Positions 1-34,077 of a DNA stretch of 64,000 nucleotides are shown in pieces. This DNA is from Monomorium pharaonis. Taxonomy: Eukaryota; Arthropoda; Insecta; Hymenoptera; Formicidae. The notes below the pieces were generated by a model. That model ran no database searches, was not told where the DNA came from, and saw nothing but the letters and a program-made list of their open reading frames with translations. The stretch spans positions 24,788,046 to 24,852,045 of the forward strand of contig NC_050469.1 of the NCBI RefSeq assembly GCF_013373865.1. The letters are read 5' to 3'. The translations under genes were made by a program, and so were the position numbers. Each line of letters opens with the position of its first letter. Within the stretch, counting starts at the first letter, position 1.

Positions 1-42
1 ACTATCTGAAATAGCAAAATGTGACGCAAGGGAGAAACTTAC

Positions 43-20344
<20,302 letters not shown>

Positions 20345-20510
20345 GGCTTTCTCTCCCCAGGTACTGCAAACTACTTTAAGCACTACTCTTGCACAATCAG
20401 TGGTGACACGATCGGCGGCCACGGGCGAACACGACAAAAGCGTCTGCGCTTTTCTTCGTGCGTGCTTTTATGCTCTCGCAGCTCCCCACCCGCGCTTATA
20501 AATCTTTCCT
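20345..20510 (-). promoter_or_regulatory. apolpp: Likely apolpp core promoter and 5'UTR
   Basis: Upstream of the ATG on the minus strand lie two TATA-like elements, CATAAAAGC at 20472-20464 and TTTATAAGC at 20502-20494, about 120-155 nt before the start codon. This would give a 5'UTR near 90-130 nt. The TSS is not resolvable; no clear arthropod initiator was found. Confidence 0.4.
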
Positions 20511-21387
20511 ATGCATGTTGGGCCATTCGTACATATGTCCGCTCCCCGGACCGGGGGTTCCGTCACAGCGACGTAGGAGATAAAGAGATCTCTACCCGCA
20601 CCAAGAAGTGGCGAGCGTTGACGGTCGGACCGACTTATCGAAATTTTCCTAGCGTCTATGGCAGATTAGACCTGACACAAGCGCTGTTTAGCACCCGTTC
20701 GACGTTATCCCTCAAAGGATACACTTTATCACGAAGAGGTTGTGACCTAACAACGTCTATTTCCCGTCACCGCCTCTTTCCGCGACCGCATCTCAAATAT
20801 ATGACAAATAGAGTATAATTAAATTAAATGTGTATAAAAAAATATTTATAATTAAAGTATACAGTTTTTTTATTATTTTTCTTAAACATAAAATTAAATT
20901 TACAAAAGTGATTGATGATATAACATTCAATATTTTGATTAATCGTGTTTTGAAAAAATTAATAGTACAATATTTGAACTATTTATATTACATAAATATA
21001 TTTAAAAAAGTAAAAAGGAGGGCTAATCTTTTCAAGACGGTCATGACAAGGACAGTTTTATGAATTCTTTTAAAGGGTAGAAAGGTATTTACATTTTGTC
21101 ATATGGTACGCATATGTGTAACACATGACAAAACTTATCCTAACCAAAAATTCTTTGTCTAGAGGTCCTAAGTTTTCTATGCGTCAAGCTATGATACAGC
21201 ATTGACTAATCATGCATTTAAATATCAGTTCTAACTCAAAACATTATCTCATTACAAGAGGAAGTGATTCCACACATTTCAAATGATTCCACAAACTTCT
21301 CTAAATTTTTATTTATAATATCAGTACATCTTTCGCAACATTAGCATTAATTAAATCATTAGCACCAATTCAAATAAAATACATTAA

Positions 21388-21505
21388 CACCATAGTACTT
21401 GTATATTTCAGTTTTGATTTAAATTAAAAAAAATCTTTTCTTTTATCACCATAGTACTTGTATATTTCAATTTTGATTAAAAAAAAATCTTTTCTTTTAT
21501 CTCTC
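21388..21505. repeat. Tandem duplication of a 59-bp unit
   Basis: The unit starting caccatagtacttgtatatt at 21388 recurs at 21447 with only a few differences (loss of taaat, G to A), so it is a young local duplication in AT-rich spacer. Confidence 0.85.
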
Positions 21506-22371
21506 TTTTTGTACCAAACAATTCAGATTTGTTTTTCTTCCATTTTATATATTTTTTTCCAAAACGGAAAAAATATGTTTTTTTAAATAAAACTAAACTG
21601 TTTTCTTTAATTCAAAAGATACACATTAACAAAAGATACACCTACTGCTTTTAATTATCACTCCGGAAGAAAAAATTCCATTTTATTTATCGTCATTTAA
21701 TATTGTGTTTATTAAATTGTGCTATGATAAATCGATTGAAAAGTTGTTCCTTGCAAAAAAAGTAAAATATATTTAATAGATTGTCTTTGATTGTGATTTT
21801 CTCTTTTTTTCTTTTAAAAGAAATATTTTTAATGTAAAGATAGTACGAATCTAATTTGACTGCTTCCACAGAGTGAGTCAGTCAATCCGTTTGTCACGTG
21901 TTTTATATGACTTTAGAGTATAATTACCTATTATAAATTCATTGTGGTTCCAAGTACTGATATCATTGTTAGTTTGTACACATCTTTTGAAATACATGCC
22001 GAATATAACTCATGTGAATACACTAATGTTTTTGAACCCATATAACTGCATTGGAATTTTAAAGAGTTTATTTAAAGATCACATAAGTTATACGGATATT
22101 TTTATATCAAAAAATTTTATTTAGAATGATAATACAAAAAATTTCTTTTTTATTATTTCTTGTTACTTTACGAGAAATGTATTTATCTACTATTATGTGA
22201 GAGATATTTAATATTTTTATGGAATAAAATATAATAAAAGTAATATACTGAGAAAATAATAAAAAATAACTATTTTTTTAGTCATGGCTTAAACATTATT
22301 TCTTTTACAGTTTTTATAAATGTAAACTAATAAATGATGTAGATGATACAGATAACATTATTAAAAGGTGA

Positions 22372-22379
22372 TGACGTCA
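22372..22379. promoter_or_regulatory. CRE within a larger near-palindrome
   Basis: TGACGTCA embedded in AGGTGATGACGTCACCT, where AGGTGA and TCACCT are inverted arms. It stands alone in AT-rich spacer 2 kb upstream of the apolpp promoter. A possible bZIP site; function unproven. Confidence 0.3.
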
Positions 22380-25300
22380 CCTTTATTTATGTCTTTGTTT
22401 AATTCTGTTTCTAAAATAAGCACTTTTTGGTTACGAATGATAATAATTTATGATTATAAAGTAAATCGGCTAAGTAATGTTAAGTTTATAAGAGCAAATA
22501 ATCTTTATTTATAAATTGTTTATTTCTTTAATTTATACTTTTACACATAATTTAAAATATGACATCATCAAGCATAGCTTAATGTTTAATTTTATAATAT
22601 AATTATAATTGAGTTAGTCTAAATTAATACATCTTATTATCTATTAAAAATATTTTGAAATAAACGTTACAAAACAAATATTTTTTTAAGCTCAGCTTTA
22701 TTGAAATTGAAAAATTAATGTTACATACAATTTAGATGCATACAAATTTAATCCGTTGTTAAATGTTTTCCGCGCTCAAATAATTCACTTTATGAACATA
22801 TTTAAGGAAGATCTTATTTGTTTTATATTATTTTAGACGTATATATTAATTTTGCATTAATTAATATTTTCTTTATTAAATTAATTCTCTCTCTCTCTTT
22901 CTCTCTTTCTCTCTCACCCGTTTCCCGTTTCTTAATTGTTGAATATGTGCGTATCTGTATCACAGAAGACAGGTGATAAAAGGTTCAATCACATAAAATG
23001 CAAAATCATGTATATTTAATGTTCTACAAAAATTCTGTGGGAATTCTCTTTACGTTCGTCTTCTATCTCCTAGACTTTAATAAGGTTATAAAATTTTATA
23101 ATTACAGTTTTTATACAGATGACCTATTTATCTATTTGCAAACAGAACCCGGATATAATCTAAGCAACGCTGTTTGCATGATCAACAACGATACCATTAG
23201 CATAGCAGAATAAACAACATATAAAAAGGAAAATTAAATCCAGCCAAAACCATGGCAATGATCATGAGTGAAATATATGTATGAATATGTAAATCACTTC
23301 GTTCAACGAGAGGTAATGTCACACACAATATTATAATATTGAACAAGGACTCGGTAAGTTATCTCAAACTTCACCGGGATTACTATCTCTCTTGGGAAAA
23401 ACAAGTAACATTTCCCTGCATCTATGCACCACTTCATCAATTCAAATTGTGGAAATCTGTTATTGAATGTCCTCCGAAAACATCTGACCATGACTCTGAT
23501 TTTGCTACTCTGTGATTAAGAACAGTGATTATTGTTATACTGTTGATATTACAAGTAAACAGAATCTTCGGTCGCAAAAAGCTTTGAATGTTTGTGTTTC
23601 ATCTGTCAGGCAAGGGATGATAAAATTTTATTTTGACAGATACATGTTTTACTATGGATGATTTAAGATACGTTCTCGGCGTAAATATTTCGTAGTATAC
23701 AATCTTTCTCTATCTAAAAAAAACTTATTCATAAAGATTTTAAATATGCAGACAAGAAGACTTTACGTAATAGGAGAGTTCAAAGTACATTGTTTTAACT
23801 TCTATGAATCGAATTTTTCAAGCGATATTTTAGATATTGTCCTGTACAGTTCTAGAATAATATTCCATTCTGAAAAACGTAATGTTACTTCTCTTAATTA
23901 TTTTATAAACAATCTCTATGACTAATTTATGATTTGCTTAATGCTCATTGTTAATTCTTATTGTCGTTCTTTATTTGCGTTTACATTTGTATCTCTGTTT
24001 CTTTGTATTTACGCAAGCACGTTTACCTTAATTTGTATGTACTCAACAAACATGAGCGCCTACACACACACACAAATACAGTATTCTTATTCACCTACGT
24101 TTACTAGAATCTTTAATTTTGTATATTTAATTAAATTATGTATTATTTCTGTATTTTTTGGGGAACCATGCTGAATAAATACTGATTCATTCATTCATTT
24201 TTTATTCATCTCTCTTTCTCTCTCTCTTTCTCTCTTTGAATTTTTAATTTAAAACATTTTATTTATTAGTTGCTCTAAATTTTTATACATACATAAAACT
24301 ACAAATATTTTTTAAATTTCTTTTTTACACTTCAAATGTACGTACTTATCTTGTACTTGTTGCTAAGCATTTTATCGGACAACGGAAATAGTAATGGTTT
24401 CCACAGTACCTCTGAATTTGATACGCATTTTTTTTATATAAAATGTTTTTGTGTCATTTAAGTTATTCGGTACAGTAGATTCACATGGAGAATAAATTTT
24501 ATATATACATTGACATACATACATATTTATAGATTTTTCCACAAGATGATCCAAAAAGATTCTCTGGTATTTAAGAGAAATTGGCAATTATATCTACTCG
24601 TTATACTTTTCGTGGATCAATATATAAGTCACTAATTTCAGTCAAGACTAAAAATATTAAATATCGATTGTCGTTTGATACCAGCAGAAATTCCACAATT
24701 TCTTTTAAAATGGTTTTCATATTTTGGGCATGATATAAAGAATCTAGGTGAATTCTATTCCATGAAAGTAAATCTAAGTCGTCTAATTTAGTTTTGAAAT
24801 CGCGTTATCGTGAACGGCAATAAGAAAACAAATAACGAACTTACGAGATTGTGAGGAAGCGATGAGTATTTAGACTACTATGTGCCGTACATCACAAATA
24901 TTTTTTCTTTCTACGATTCTCTCAAGTATTGAAAATAATATTCGGCGGTTGAAAAGTCAATCCACATATAACGATAATCGAGCTATAATTTTACAATCGC
25001 AAAATGTCACTTTAATTTCAGATACTGTCTAGATACTTCTGCAAGAAATAGCTGTCTTGTGATAGCACGCGAACGGAGAGTAAGTGATTAAACGAGATAG
25101 GCAAAGAAGAAAACAGGAGACAATGCAAAGCAAGATGCCATTCGCGAGCGCCTAATTAGATAATTTAAAATGAATTTAAAACTAAATTAACTGTAAGTCA
25201 TTTCTGTGCCGGGGGCATCGACAAGGAAAATTGTTTCTATGCTAGAACATCAATAACGACGAAGCTTTCAGCACTGAGAGATTTTAGAAAGTTTTGACGT

Positions 25301-26726
25301 CCCAGGTCCGTCGAAATGTCTATACTAGGACTTTGCCCTTTAATTAACTTTAATACAATTTTAACTTTAATAGAAATTTAATTATTTAGTCTTAATAAAC
25401 TTGCAACAAATATGGTCTTTGATTGAATTGATATTAATGAAAAGCCGATATTAAATTAATTATATCTAATTGGACAGTTTGAACGCTATTTGATGGTTTA
25501 ATTACACCCTATACGTAATACTAAATTGAAATGATTAATTCATAATTTGTTATTTACGTAATTCAGATGATAACACACTTATGTTACGCAATTTAAACTG
25601 CAATAATTTCTCTTCTTGAGTTAAATAGAAAATACAAATATATGCGGCATAATGATTTCAGTACGAGCTACACATATCAACTCGAAAGATCAGATAAAAA
25701 TGCAACGTTGAAGACAAAATATATTGCAGCGAAGCGCGCCTTTCTACTCGACTTTCCAGAACGCTTAGATAAAAGACAAGTGCTATCTCTGACAGTGAAC
25801 TCTCCTGATCTCCGGCGATCTTTATCGATTCGCGTCCGACTCTTCGTGGAATAGTAATTAAACAGCGGTATCGCCGCGATGGTCATCGACGATGGCAAAC
25901 GCGAATGTATTCGTACGAGATGGCACAAGTATGTCGACGACGTCGGAGAACCGGCGGCGATTCAAATATAGCGATCGTGCCTTTTTTCCTCGGGCGGATC
26001 AACAGTCACCGTGTTATCGGGCTTAAATTATCTGGCAAACTCGTAACTAACATTGGCATCTGGTGCTTTGGCGAATCGATGACGGAGAATGTATAAAATC
26101 GTACGCCCCGGCGTAGCCCCGGCGACCGCGACGTAGAGAAAGGGTGGGTAGTGGAAATTGGACGCGGGAGACTTGACGCCGATGCGATTTCAAACGAATA
26201 TAGCGATATCTCCCTTCGTGCGCGCAACTTTTTATTTGCCGTCGTATCCACCAGGCCTACTCGATACAAGTTGGTGATACGAGAAAAATGTTTCCTCAAC
26301 GCGAACAATCCCGAATCTCTCGCGGCCCATTAATCTACCGGTCCTTCCTATCTCGGTATTTCGTGTGTTTTAGGATTACGATACACGTGGCCGGCCCCTT
26401 CGTGACGTCGGAGCCCTCACATAAATTATAATAAATACAACAGCTCATGTAGCGAATCCATGTCGTCGATTTACATTAACCGTGTTGTTGGGTATTCATT
26501 GAGGGGATATCAATCACGAGTTGGTACAGCCGCCAGGATCGGGCCAAATGCCCGTGGAGGATTGCAAGATCTTTCTTCGCTCCTTCGTCGGAAGTAAATT
26601 GGAATTCTGTTTTTAACCGTATTATCCCGTTTGCAAACTTTATTCGTTTCATGAAAATAAACGTGTCCCGCGCGCGCGTCGCCACGTCGATTCTATAATC
26701 GACGCGACAGGCTAAAATTATTACGT

Positions 26727-27588
26727 GTTATTTACGTCAACATTACATGCAAAAGTGCATCGGTAAATATCGGATACACACATGCATTCCCGGAGCACTT
26801 TCCCAGAGAGATGTTATTGATCTAATTATCGACAACGATAATTTTCATAAATGCGTTTCTTGCACAACTGACATTTAGTTCGCTAAATTGAGAGAAGAGG
26901 AATCTAAATGTTCCAGAATAGCAATCTAAATGCTCCAATCTAAATGTAATTTAAATGACAATAGATAACCTTTGGACTATCCTATATATCGATTACGTCG
27001 CTGTATAATAACTAGTATTATTTGAAAACCAGAGAGGCACACTTCTGAATATAGGCATATCGTTATGTGAATTTTAAAATATCAATACTGAGCTCACCTC
27101 TATCGGACCAACGAACACGATGCAATCTACGTTTTCTATCATCGTTCTCAAGTAAATACGACCCCTATTGATGCGCAGCCATGTATGCTCCCAAGTATGC
27201 TTGAGTGCATCACGAATACGCGATCAGTAACAAACGAAAGCCTCAGAGTGACGTAAAACTTTGATATAGTTTTATTTCAAGGATTTCAATCGGCAAATGC
27301 ATTCGCTCGAATACGTATGTTAGCGCGTAATTTTTCAAGTTCTAAAATTATCCCTTGCCATTGTGTCACGATAGAGTAAATGTGTCTTAATGAAATCATC
27401 TGGAGTATTTAGATTGCTTGAATTCAGGAAACTAAATGTCAGTTGTGCAAGAAAGGCATCTAGGTTACGAAAATTATCGTTGTAATCAGATTAATGATAT
27501 CTCTCTTGGAAAAGGTTCCAGGAATGCATGTGTGTATCCGATATATTTACCGATGCGCTTTTGCATTTGATGTCGGCGTAAATATTAC
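26727..27588. mobile_element. Long-arm inverted repeat (foldback/MITE-like), about 0.86 kb
   Basis: The left arm at about 26727-26955 and the right arm at about 27398-27588 are reverse complements over roughly 190-230 bp with small indels. Matching landmarks include gcatcggtaaata followed by cggatacacacatgcattcc on the left, and their complements on the right. Also shared are cttgcacaactgacattta and caatctaaat plus ctcca. A loop of about 440 bp shows no ORF. No transposase, and target duplications are unclear. It could be a non-autonomous foldback element or a hairpin-RNA source. Confidence 0.75.
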
Positions 27589-30290
27589 TATAAATGTATC
27601 TCAGAGTTAAATAAAAATATATATTATTTCTATTACACATTCGTTAAATATTAATTCAGATTTTATTTTTCAAACGTTATTGATGAAAAAATATACTATT
27701 AGTAATGAAGAAAAACATAACTACATATCTATAAATAAGGCACCTGAACTGAATAAGAATCAGCAATGAATAAAGTTCACTTTTGAATTCACTACTTAAA
27801 AACGCGTTTTATGCCTGAAGTATATACTTAAAAGTTGTGTCATAAAAAAATAGGTAAAGAGAAGCAAGATGAATTGGAATCTGCACCAACGCGCCTGTTT
27901 AATAATAAAAACTTATAACAAGATGGATGTATAAACTGTTTTTATAAAAATTTATAGCAAAATAAGCATACATAATTTTATAATTTGTTATAGCATATTA
28001 TAATATTCAACTTTCTAATTATAGAAGATAACAAATATATTAATTTTTTGAATAAGTATATTTTTTTAAAAACAACGTACTCAATAAATAAGATTCACTT
28101 ACCTGGTTATTGTTATTTGTTTGTTATGTGTGAGACTGCATCAGAGGATAACAATTTGTAATACTGTCAACTTTTGAGAAGTTAAATTGCACCCAAATAA
28201 CTAGAAAATTTCAAATTTCATTAAAAGATTAATTAGAAACAAAATTAAAGATGATTGTGATGTTTAACAAGTAAAACTAATTTCGCTTTTGTGATTAATA
28301 ATTATTCTAAATTTAATTTAGAAGATAACTTTAGTTTCTTTGTTATTTTTTATATATTTTTTTATTGACCTTATTATTCACATGTATCCAAGTATATAAA
28401 TAATGTCAGTGTTAAAAATTGTTATTTTTGAGAGCAATTAAAGTTTTGAAATTGAAAAATTTTATACACTCACTTTATACATTCACTTTATTTTAATATT
28501 ACACACACGCATACACACACAATAGAGTTTTTAAAAATATAAAATTAAAATCCTATTCAATTCAGGTATTTAAAATGAGATTTTATAGATCATTATCAAT
28601 ATATAATTTTTCTTTGATAACTACAAATATTAATGCAAATGCTTCTTTATTTTTATAAAATAATTTTATTTTACACATTAATCATCACCTTAAGCTAACT
28701 GAGAATAGATTCCCATATCTTCATAGAAGGTTTCTGAACGAAAAATTTAAAATCACTCTTATTGTGTGTGCGGTGCCTAAAATAAAAAGATTATTAAACA
28801 ATAGTAGAATCTAATATTCATGTCTCTTTTACAAAAATATTCGAGAGGTCAAAAGTTAAAAGTTTCTTTACTGCTATTGATATTCGTGCTGATCTTTATG
28901 CGTGAGAAACACATTCGGTTGTTTCAATTGTTATGTCAATAGTTCTATTGTTTTTTACTAATAGTAGTTTTTTACTAATCGGACAAACAATGTATTGTTT
29001 AGTGTACACTTCCCAGGCCAATTATTTCTTTTTTCCCTTTTTTTTTAACCTTTTCTCTCTATTAATACAGAGCAAAACAGTAGAAAATAAAGAGCATATA
29101 AATGTTTATAGAGATATATTTATTGCAAAAAAATCCGCGTACATAACTCGTTTGCGCGCATACACACACATACACACACAATATTAAATTCAAAACTTAC
29201 TATTTGCGCCATCTGAGTCCCTGGAGGTTCAGTAGGCGAGTATCTCATTAAAAGTTATCGAGAACGTATAAGTTTGCCTATAACGCCTGTTAATTAAAAG
29301 GTTTTGGAAACTACCACGATTTACGTTGTTAGTGTATGTATATGTCAAACTCATTAGTTGATAATGTTTTTTCTTCTTTATGTATGTATCATCTGTGTAT
29401 AAGTATAGGTATCACATTTTTAGGGGTCATATGATATGATTTATATTGCATCTACAATGCAATGAGAGATACTTCTATACGTCTCATGTTCCTTCCTGGG
29501 GAAAATGTTGCAATAATTGGACGCTGCGGAAGAATTAATTAGTACAATCTACAGGAGTCATCATATTTTCAGTTTCTATTTTAGAACGACGGACGTAAAT
29601 CGCTATAATTACTTGTTCGAACGTACGACGAACCATCGTACCTTTTCTACAAAACTGGTTATAAATAAATGAACTTTGAATCGATGCGACGGGAATAAAG
29701 AGAGACATGTAAATAAGAGGTCGACGTTGTCCGATAGGTGCTAAAAATTTTGTTCCTTCATTTATCATATACACAGAGTGTTCCAGAACTATTCTTGTTT
29801 TTCTTATAAATATCGAAATACACTAAAAAAAAAGAGTGATGATTATTTATGCATCAACAACTTTTATGTAACAAACTATGGAGACTTAAATGTAACTTCT
29901 TTTTGTTTTTCAACTTTAAATCTTGAAAGATCTAATCAAATCTTATTTAAAAATCTTACTTTAATTAAATTATTTAATTTTACTTCTCTCATCTTTTTTT
30001 TCTCAAAAATCATATTACATTTAATTAAATCGCAATTAAATAAAAAGTCAGCAAAAACCTATTTTAGCGTGCTTACTAGGGCTACTTTGTTTTTTAAATA
30101 AGGATTAAAACACTAGTAAGCGAAAGAGAAAGAATGCTAAAAATAATTGTTACACGTGTATGAGTTTCGAAAAATCTAAATTCAATGTCACACGCTATGT
30201 ATTTTGTCGTCACGCATGTTAATTTGTGGCAGTAAACAGCGAAGCTATTAGTTAACAAAATAAAAGAGATATTAACCCAGTATATAAAAC
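27589..30290. other. AT-rich spacer, no gene seen
   Basis: Low-complexity AT-rich sequence with short CA-type runs near 28500 and 29160. ORFs (for example 28933-29187 and 29778-30101) are compositional. Confidence 0.5.
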
Positions 30291-30692
30291 TGGCGGTTAA
30301 TTAATGAAAAACGTCCTTGGATCATGGAAGTCAAGGTAATTTGAACGGCAGCCAATTACATGTGTCTTTCGGGGGAGACTCAGATCGACCAACGTCATCC
30401 GCAAACACTCCCACGAAGCCGCAACCACGTTACTTGAGAGCCGAGACGATCTTTCCGAACGTAGGCAGGACCTTGCGACATGCGTGGCCAAACAGTGATC
30501 GAAAGAACGTGCGTCAGGTGACGGCTACATGGAAGAGATAGAAACTGGGCGGACACGATTAGGTGCGCACGGCGAGGCACCCAGCCCGGCGGGTTAAAAC
30601 AGGTAGGGGATGGATTTTACAGGACAGCGAAGGTCGGACCGGGATCCTTCATTCCAAGCCCTTGATTTTGCGATCTCTGCTTTAATGCTAGA

Positions 30693-30696
<4 letters not shown>

Positions 30697-30734
<38 letters not shown>
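30697..30734. repeat. GA run followed by poly-G
   Basis: About 13 GA units merging into an 11-G tract; low complexity. Confidence 0.9.
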
Positions 30735-32182
30735 AGAAAGGAAGAGTCGTCCGTCAACTGAGAAGAGAAAACCGAAACTGCAGACATGCCCGAGATATTT
30801 CCAGGCATCAGTATCCGTCGGCAATATAGACGATATTCTTTTTATTTCGCATGCATCTTTGTGTCTCGAGCTACATAGGGGTTGAATAGATGTACGCTCG
30901 AACGAGTCACGGACAATGTTAGCCGGCGACAATGCGGTGTCACGTACTCGTGATGAGTACGGAATTGTCGTACGGTATCGCGCGGACAGAATGGTGGCGG
31001 ACCCGTGATGGCCACATCACCTTTGACCGTATCGCTGCGAAACGTCATACGAAGTCGCAGGGTGTATACGGTCCGGGGGTGCTTAGGGCTCGCGGCAGCT
31101 TTAATCCGTTCATGGGCGCGTTGGCCGGGGTGGTGGCGAGACGCGGCGAGGTGAGGTGAGGCGAGGCGAGGCGAAGCAAGGCGAGGCCAGGCGAGAGAGG
31201 CAAGAAGGGATGAAAGCCACCCCGTCGTCGCTCACCCCGGTGTCGGAGGAGAGGGGTGAGCGCCGGGAGAATGCGCGTTGTATTAAAGCGCCGGGTCCTC
31301 GCCGCGCAGCGTGGGAGTTAGTTCTGGTGAGGGCGCCAGGCAGCTCACTCACCGAAGTAACCCACCGTCCCAACCCTTCGATCCTCCACATCCCTCGACC
31401 TTCGACCAACAAAGCAACCATCCACGGCCGCAACCTCCTCACCATTCGATTCCGTCGTCGCTTCCCGTCGGTCGAGAGCATCTACTTCCGCGCCGTGAAG
31501 AAAAGGGAGCGACTCGGCCACTCGTCGCACGGCACCCTCGCGAGGATCTCCTCCAGTGCAAGCGCGTCAACGACGGCGTTCGCGAGGGGGTGTGCAGCTA
31601 CGAGAAGCGGTGCTGTCGCGCGACGTGCCGAGGTTGGGTGAGCGGAAAAGAGTTACGCATCGTGGTAGACGAAGTGAGAGAATAAGAGAGGGAGAGAGAC
31701 GGAGTAAGAGAGAGAGATAGAGCCAAACAAGAGAAGAGAGAAAGAGAGAGGGAACGTTCTTGTCGCTCAATGGAACACCGGCGCGGCCGGTCGAGATCGT
31801 CGGCGACGTCAGCACGAGAAGTCGGGCAACCGCGGGAAACAGCCTTTAACCTTTGAAATACGCCGCGCGATTATAGTCGTAGACCAGACATCATCGTAAA
31901 AGACCGGTGTTAGAAAAGCCTACAGAAAGAAAAGGAGAGAGAGAGAGAGAGAGAAAGAGTGAGTGGGAGGAGAGGAGGTGAAACGGGAGTGACAAGAGAG
32001 AAGGGGGCTCTGGTATAACTGCGCTAGAACGAATCATTAGAACAACTTGAAAGATTTGTCCCGGTGACTTCGCAGTGATATCGCGGTGATTCCGATCGTG
32101 TACCCTCGGTATATACAACGTCAGACATCACACGTACGCACGCACGCAACTTTAGCGCGAGCGAGCAAACAAGACAAGTGAG

Positions 32183-32223
<41 letters not shown>

Positions 32224-34069
32224 GCGCGCGCGCGCGCACGACATCTCACGCCCATATATGAACGGCCATACGGAAGCGGAGCGTGGCGACTGACGAAGAT
32301 GTCAGTGAATGAATCGCACCCTGTCGTGTGTAACCGGACGACGACGTACGTGGTATGATCGCACGGGGTGCTGTCAGGGTGCTACTGCTGTCGAGGCAAC
32401 CATAGGTCTCTCTCCGTGGCGCGCAACGATCGAGCGGGAGACGAAGAGATAGCGTGATGCACGACGAACGCCGCCGTAACGGTAGCTTCAGCCAGAAACC
32501 TAGGTGTCCGCTGAGGAGGGCGGAGCAGTAAACAGGAGAGAAAAGCGCGATCGCGTGCAAGAAGGACCGGACGCATCATCCCTTTCATCCGAGGACGAAA
32601 GAGAAGACCGCCTCGAGACGAGGAGACATCCTATATCGTGTAACGCGGTACCGCACGAGGAAAGATAAACGGAGACTGGGCGAGGAAACAGATATAAAGA
32701 AAGAAGAGACGACAGGAAAAGTGAAGTAAGATAAAGAAAGAGAGAAAGGAAATAGGAATAGTGAAAAGAGAAGAGAACAAAAGAGAGAAGCAAAGATAAA
32801 TAAAGGAGGACGAGAAAAGGAAAAGGGAGAGATATTAGGTTCGGGAGAAGCGGCATCACGGAACGGCGCGACGCGACGCGGAGGGTCGAGGGAAGAAAAA
32901 GAGGCCGAGGCGGGAGATCGGGGGAGATCCGAAAGCTCGCAAGAAAAACGCAGGCACGGCAGGCGCGCGGAGGCGAGATATCAAGAAGCAAGTATTATCC
33001 ACGTAATGCCCCGCGTTTAACACTGCACCTCCTATCGATGAACCGTAATCTCTGTCTATAACTTTCCGGGCGTCTCTCGCGCCCGGGCATCCTCTCACTA
33101 TATATATATATATATAATATATATAACTCGGTGTACCTTTTTTTTCTGCCTTTGTTCTACACACCCTGTGTACCTCTGTCGCAATACACGCTCGTGTACC
33201 GCCTACTCCCGCGTCTCGCACCGACAAACGCGCACCGCTCTCTGCCACGGCAAGCCTTTGCTTTTTGAACGTTTTTCGGGGCACCTGTTGATATGATCGA
33301 CCTACATACCACACTGCTATCCACATTATGTCACCCTGTCATCGCCGTACGGCTAGATCATCGGATTCGTCACTCCGGCCCGGTACTCGCGGATCGTCGC
33401 GTCCCGCGTGTCGGTCCAGCTCGTGCGAGTTACACGCGGCCGAATCGTTTTCCTCGCGCGACGGCGCAGCTTTTAGAACGACCTGAAGGAATCCCCGATA
33501 CTTGACTATCGGTTTCGTAAAGTTACCTCGGTTCCTCATCTCCTAATGCAATCGCGACTCTCGTTTTGCTTTGCTCGATAATTTGCGACGCAAAATTGCA
33601 TGATGAATTGCTCAAACATAAGTACATAAGAATGATTTGAAGTAAGGATTGCGTTTTCTCTCATCGAATTTAGCACAAAGTATAACGTCGTATTAAAATC
33701 CTCGTCGTGAGTTTGAAATAAAATTCAGAATCACTTGGGAAATTGTTTGAAAAGATCGATTCATAGATTTTTATAGGTAAACGCGGAATTCCCGGGCAAA
33801 CCCTTGAGTGATTAGTAGGTCCGAGTGGGTATCGATATTCGAGTCCATCACCGAGCTAGGAATTAACTCGAACGAAACTTGGGGTCAAGTACGTGAATCG
33901 GATCCTAGCGTTCGACCTGGCGTACAAGTAATTTAGGGTTTACAGGAAGAACGTATAAGAGAGCCGGAGGGAATCGCGCCGGTAGAACTAACCTCCTGCA
34001 AACTTCGCGTTGCGATGGGCACGAACAGATTCGCTCCGTAATGGCATACCCCGCGAAAATGTGACTTTA

Positions 34070-34077
34070 TGACGTCA
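34070..34077. promoter_or_regulatory. CRE (TGACGTCA) 1.6 kb upstream of the jeb start
   Basis: Exact CREB/ATF palindrome within the GC-rich jeb upstream zone; motif match only. Confidence 0.3.

Larger units (their letters stand above)
20511..26726. other. Spacer between apolpp and jeb, part 1: no gene supported
   Basis: Very AT-rich from about 20800 to 25600, with CT-rich patches (22886-22918, about 24210-24235), then CG-richer at 25640-26720. A 59-bp tandem duplication lies at 21388-21505. ORFs in this part are short, without signal, domain or splice context. Confidence 0.5.

Noticed and set aside
31110..31641. Overlapping ORFs of 120-160 aa on both strands
   Set aside because: GC-rich low-complexity DNA, with open frames on both strands at once; no ATG in convincing context.
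33780..33900. tRNA-like motifs (gattagtaggtccgagtgg, attcgagtcc)
   Set aside because: No cloverleaf could be built; acceptor and anticodon stems do not pair.
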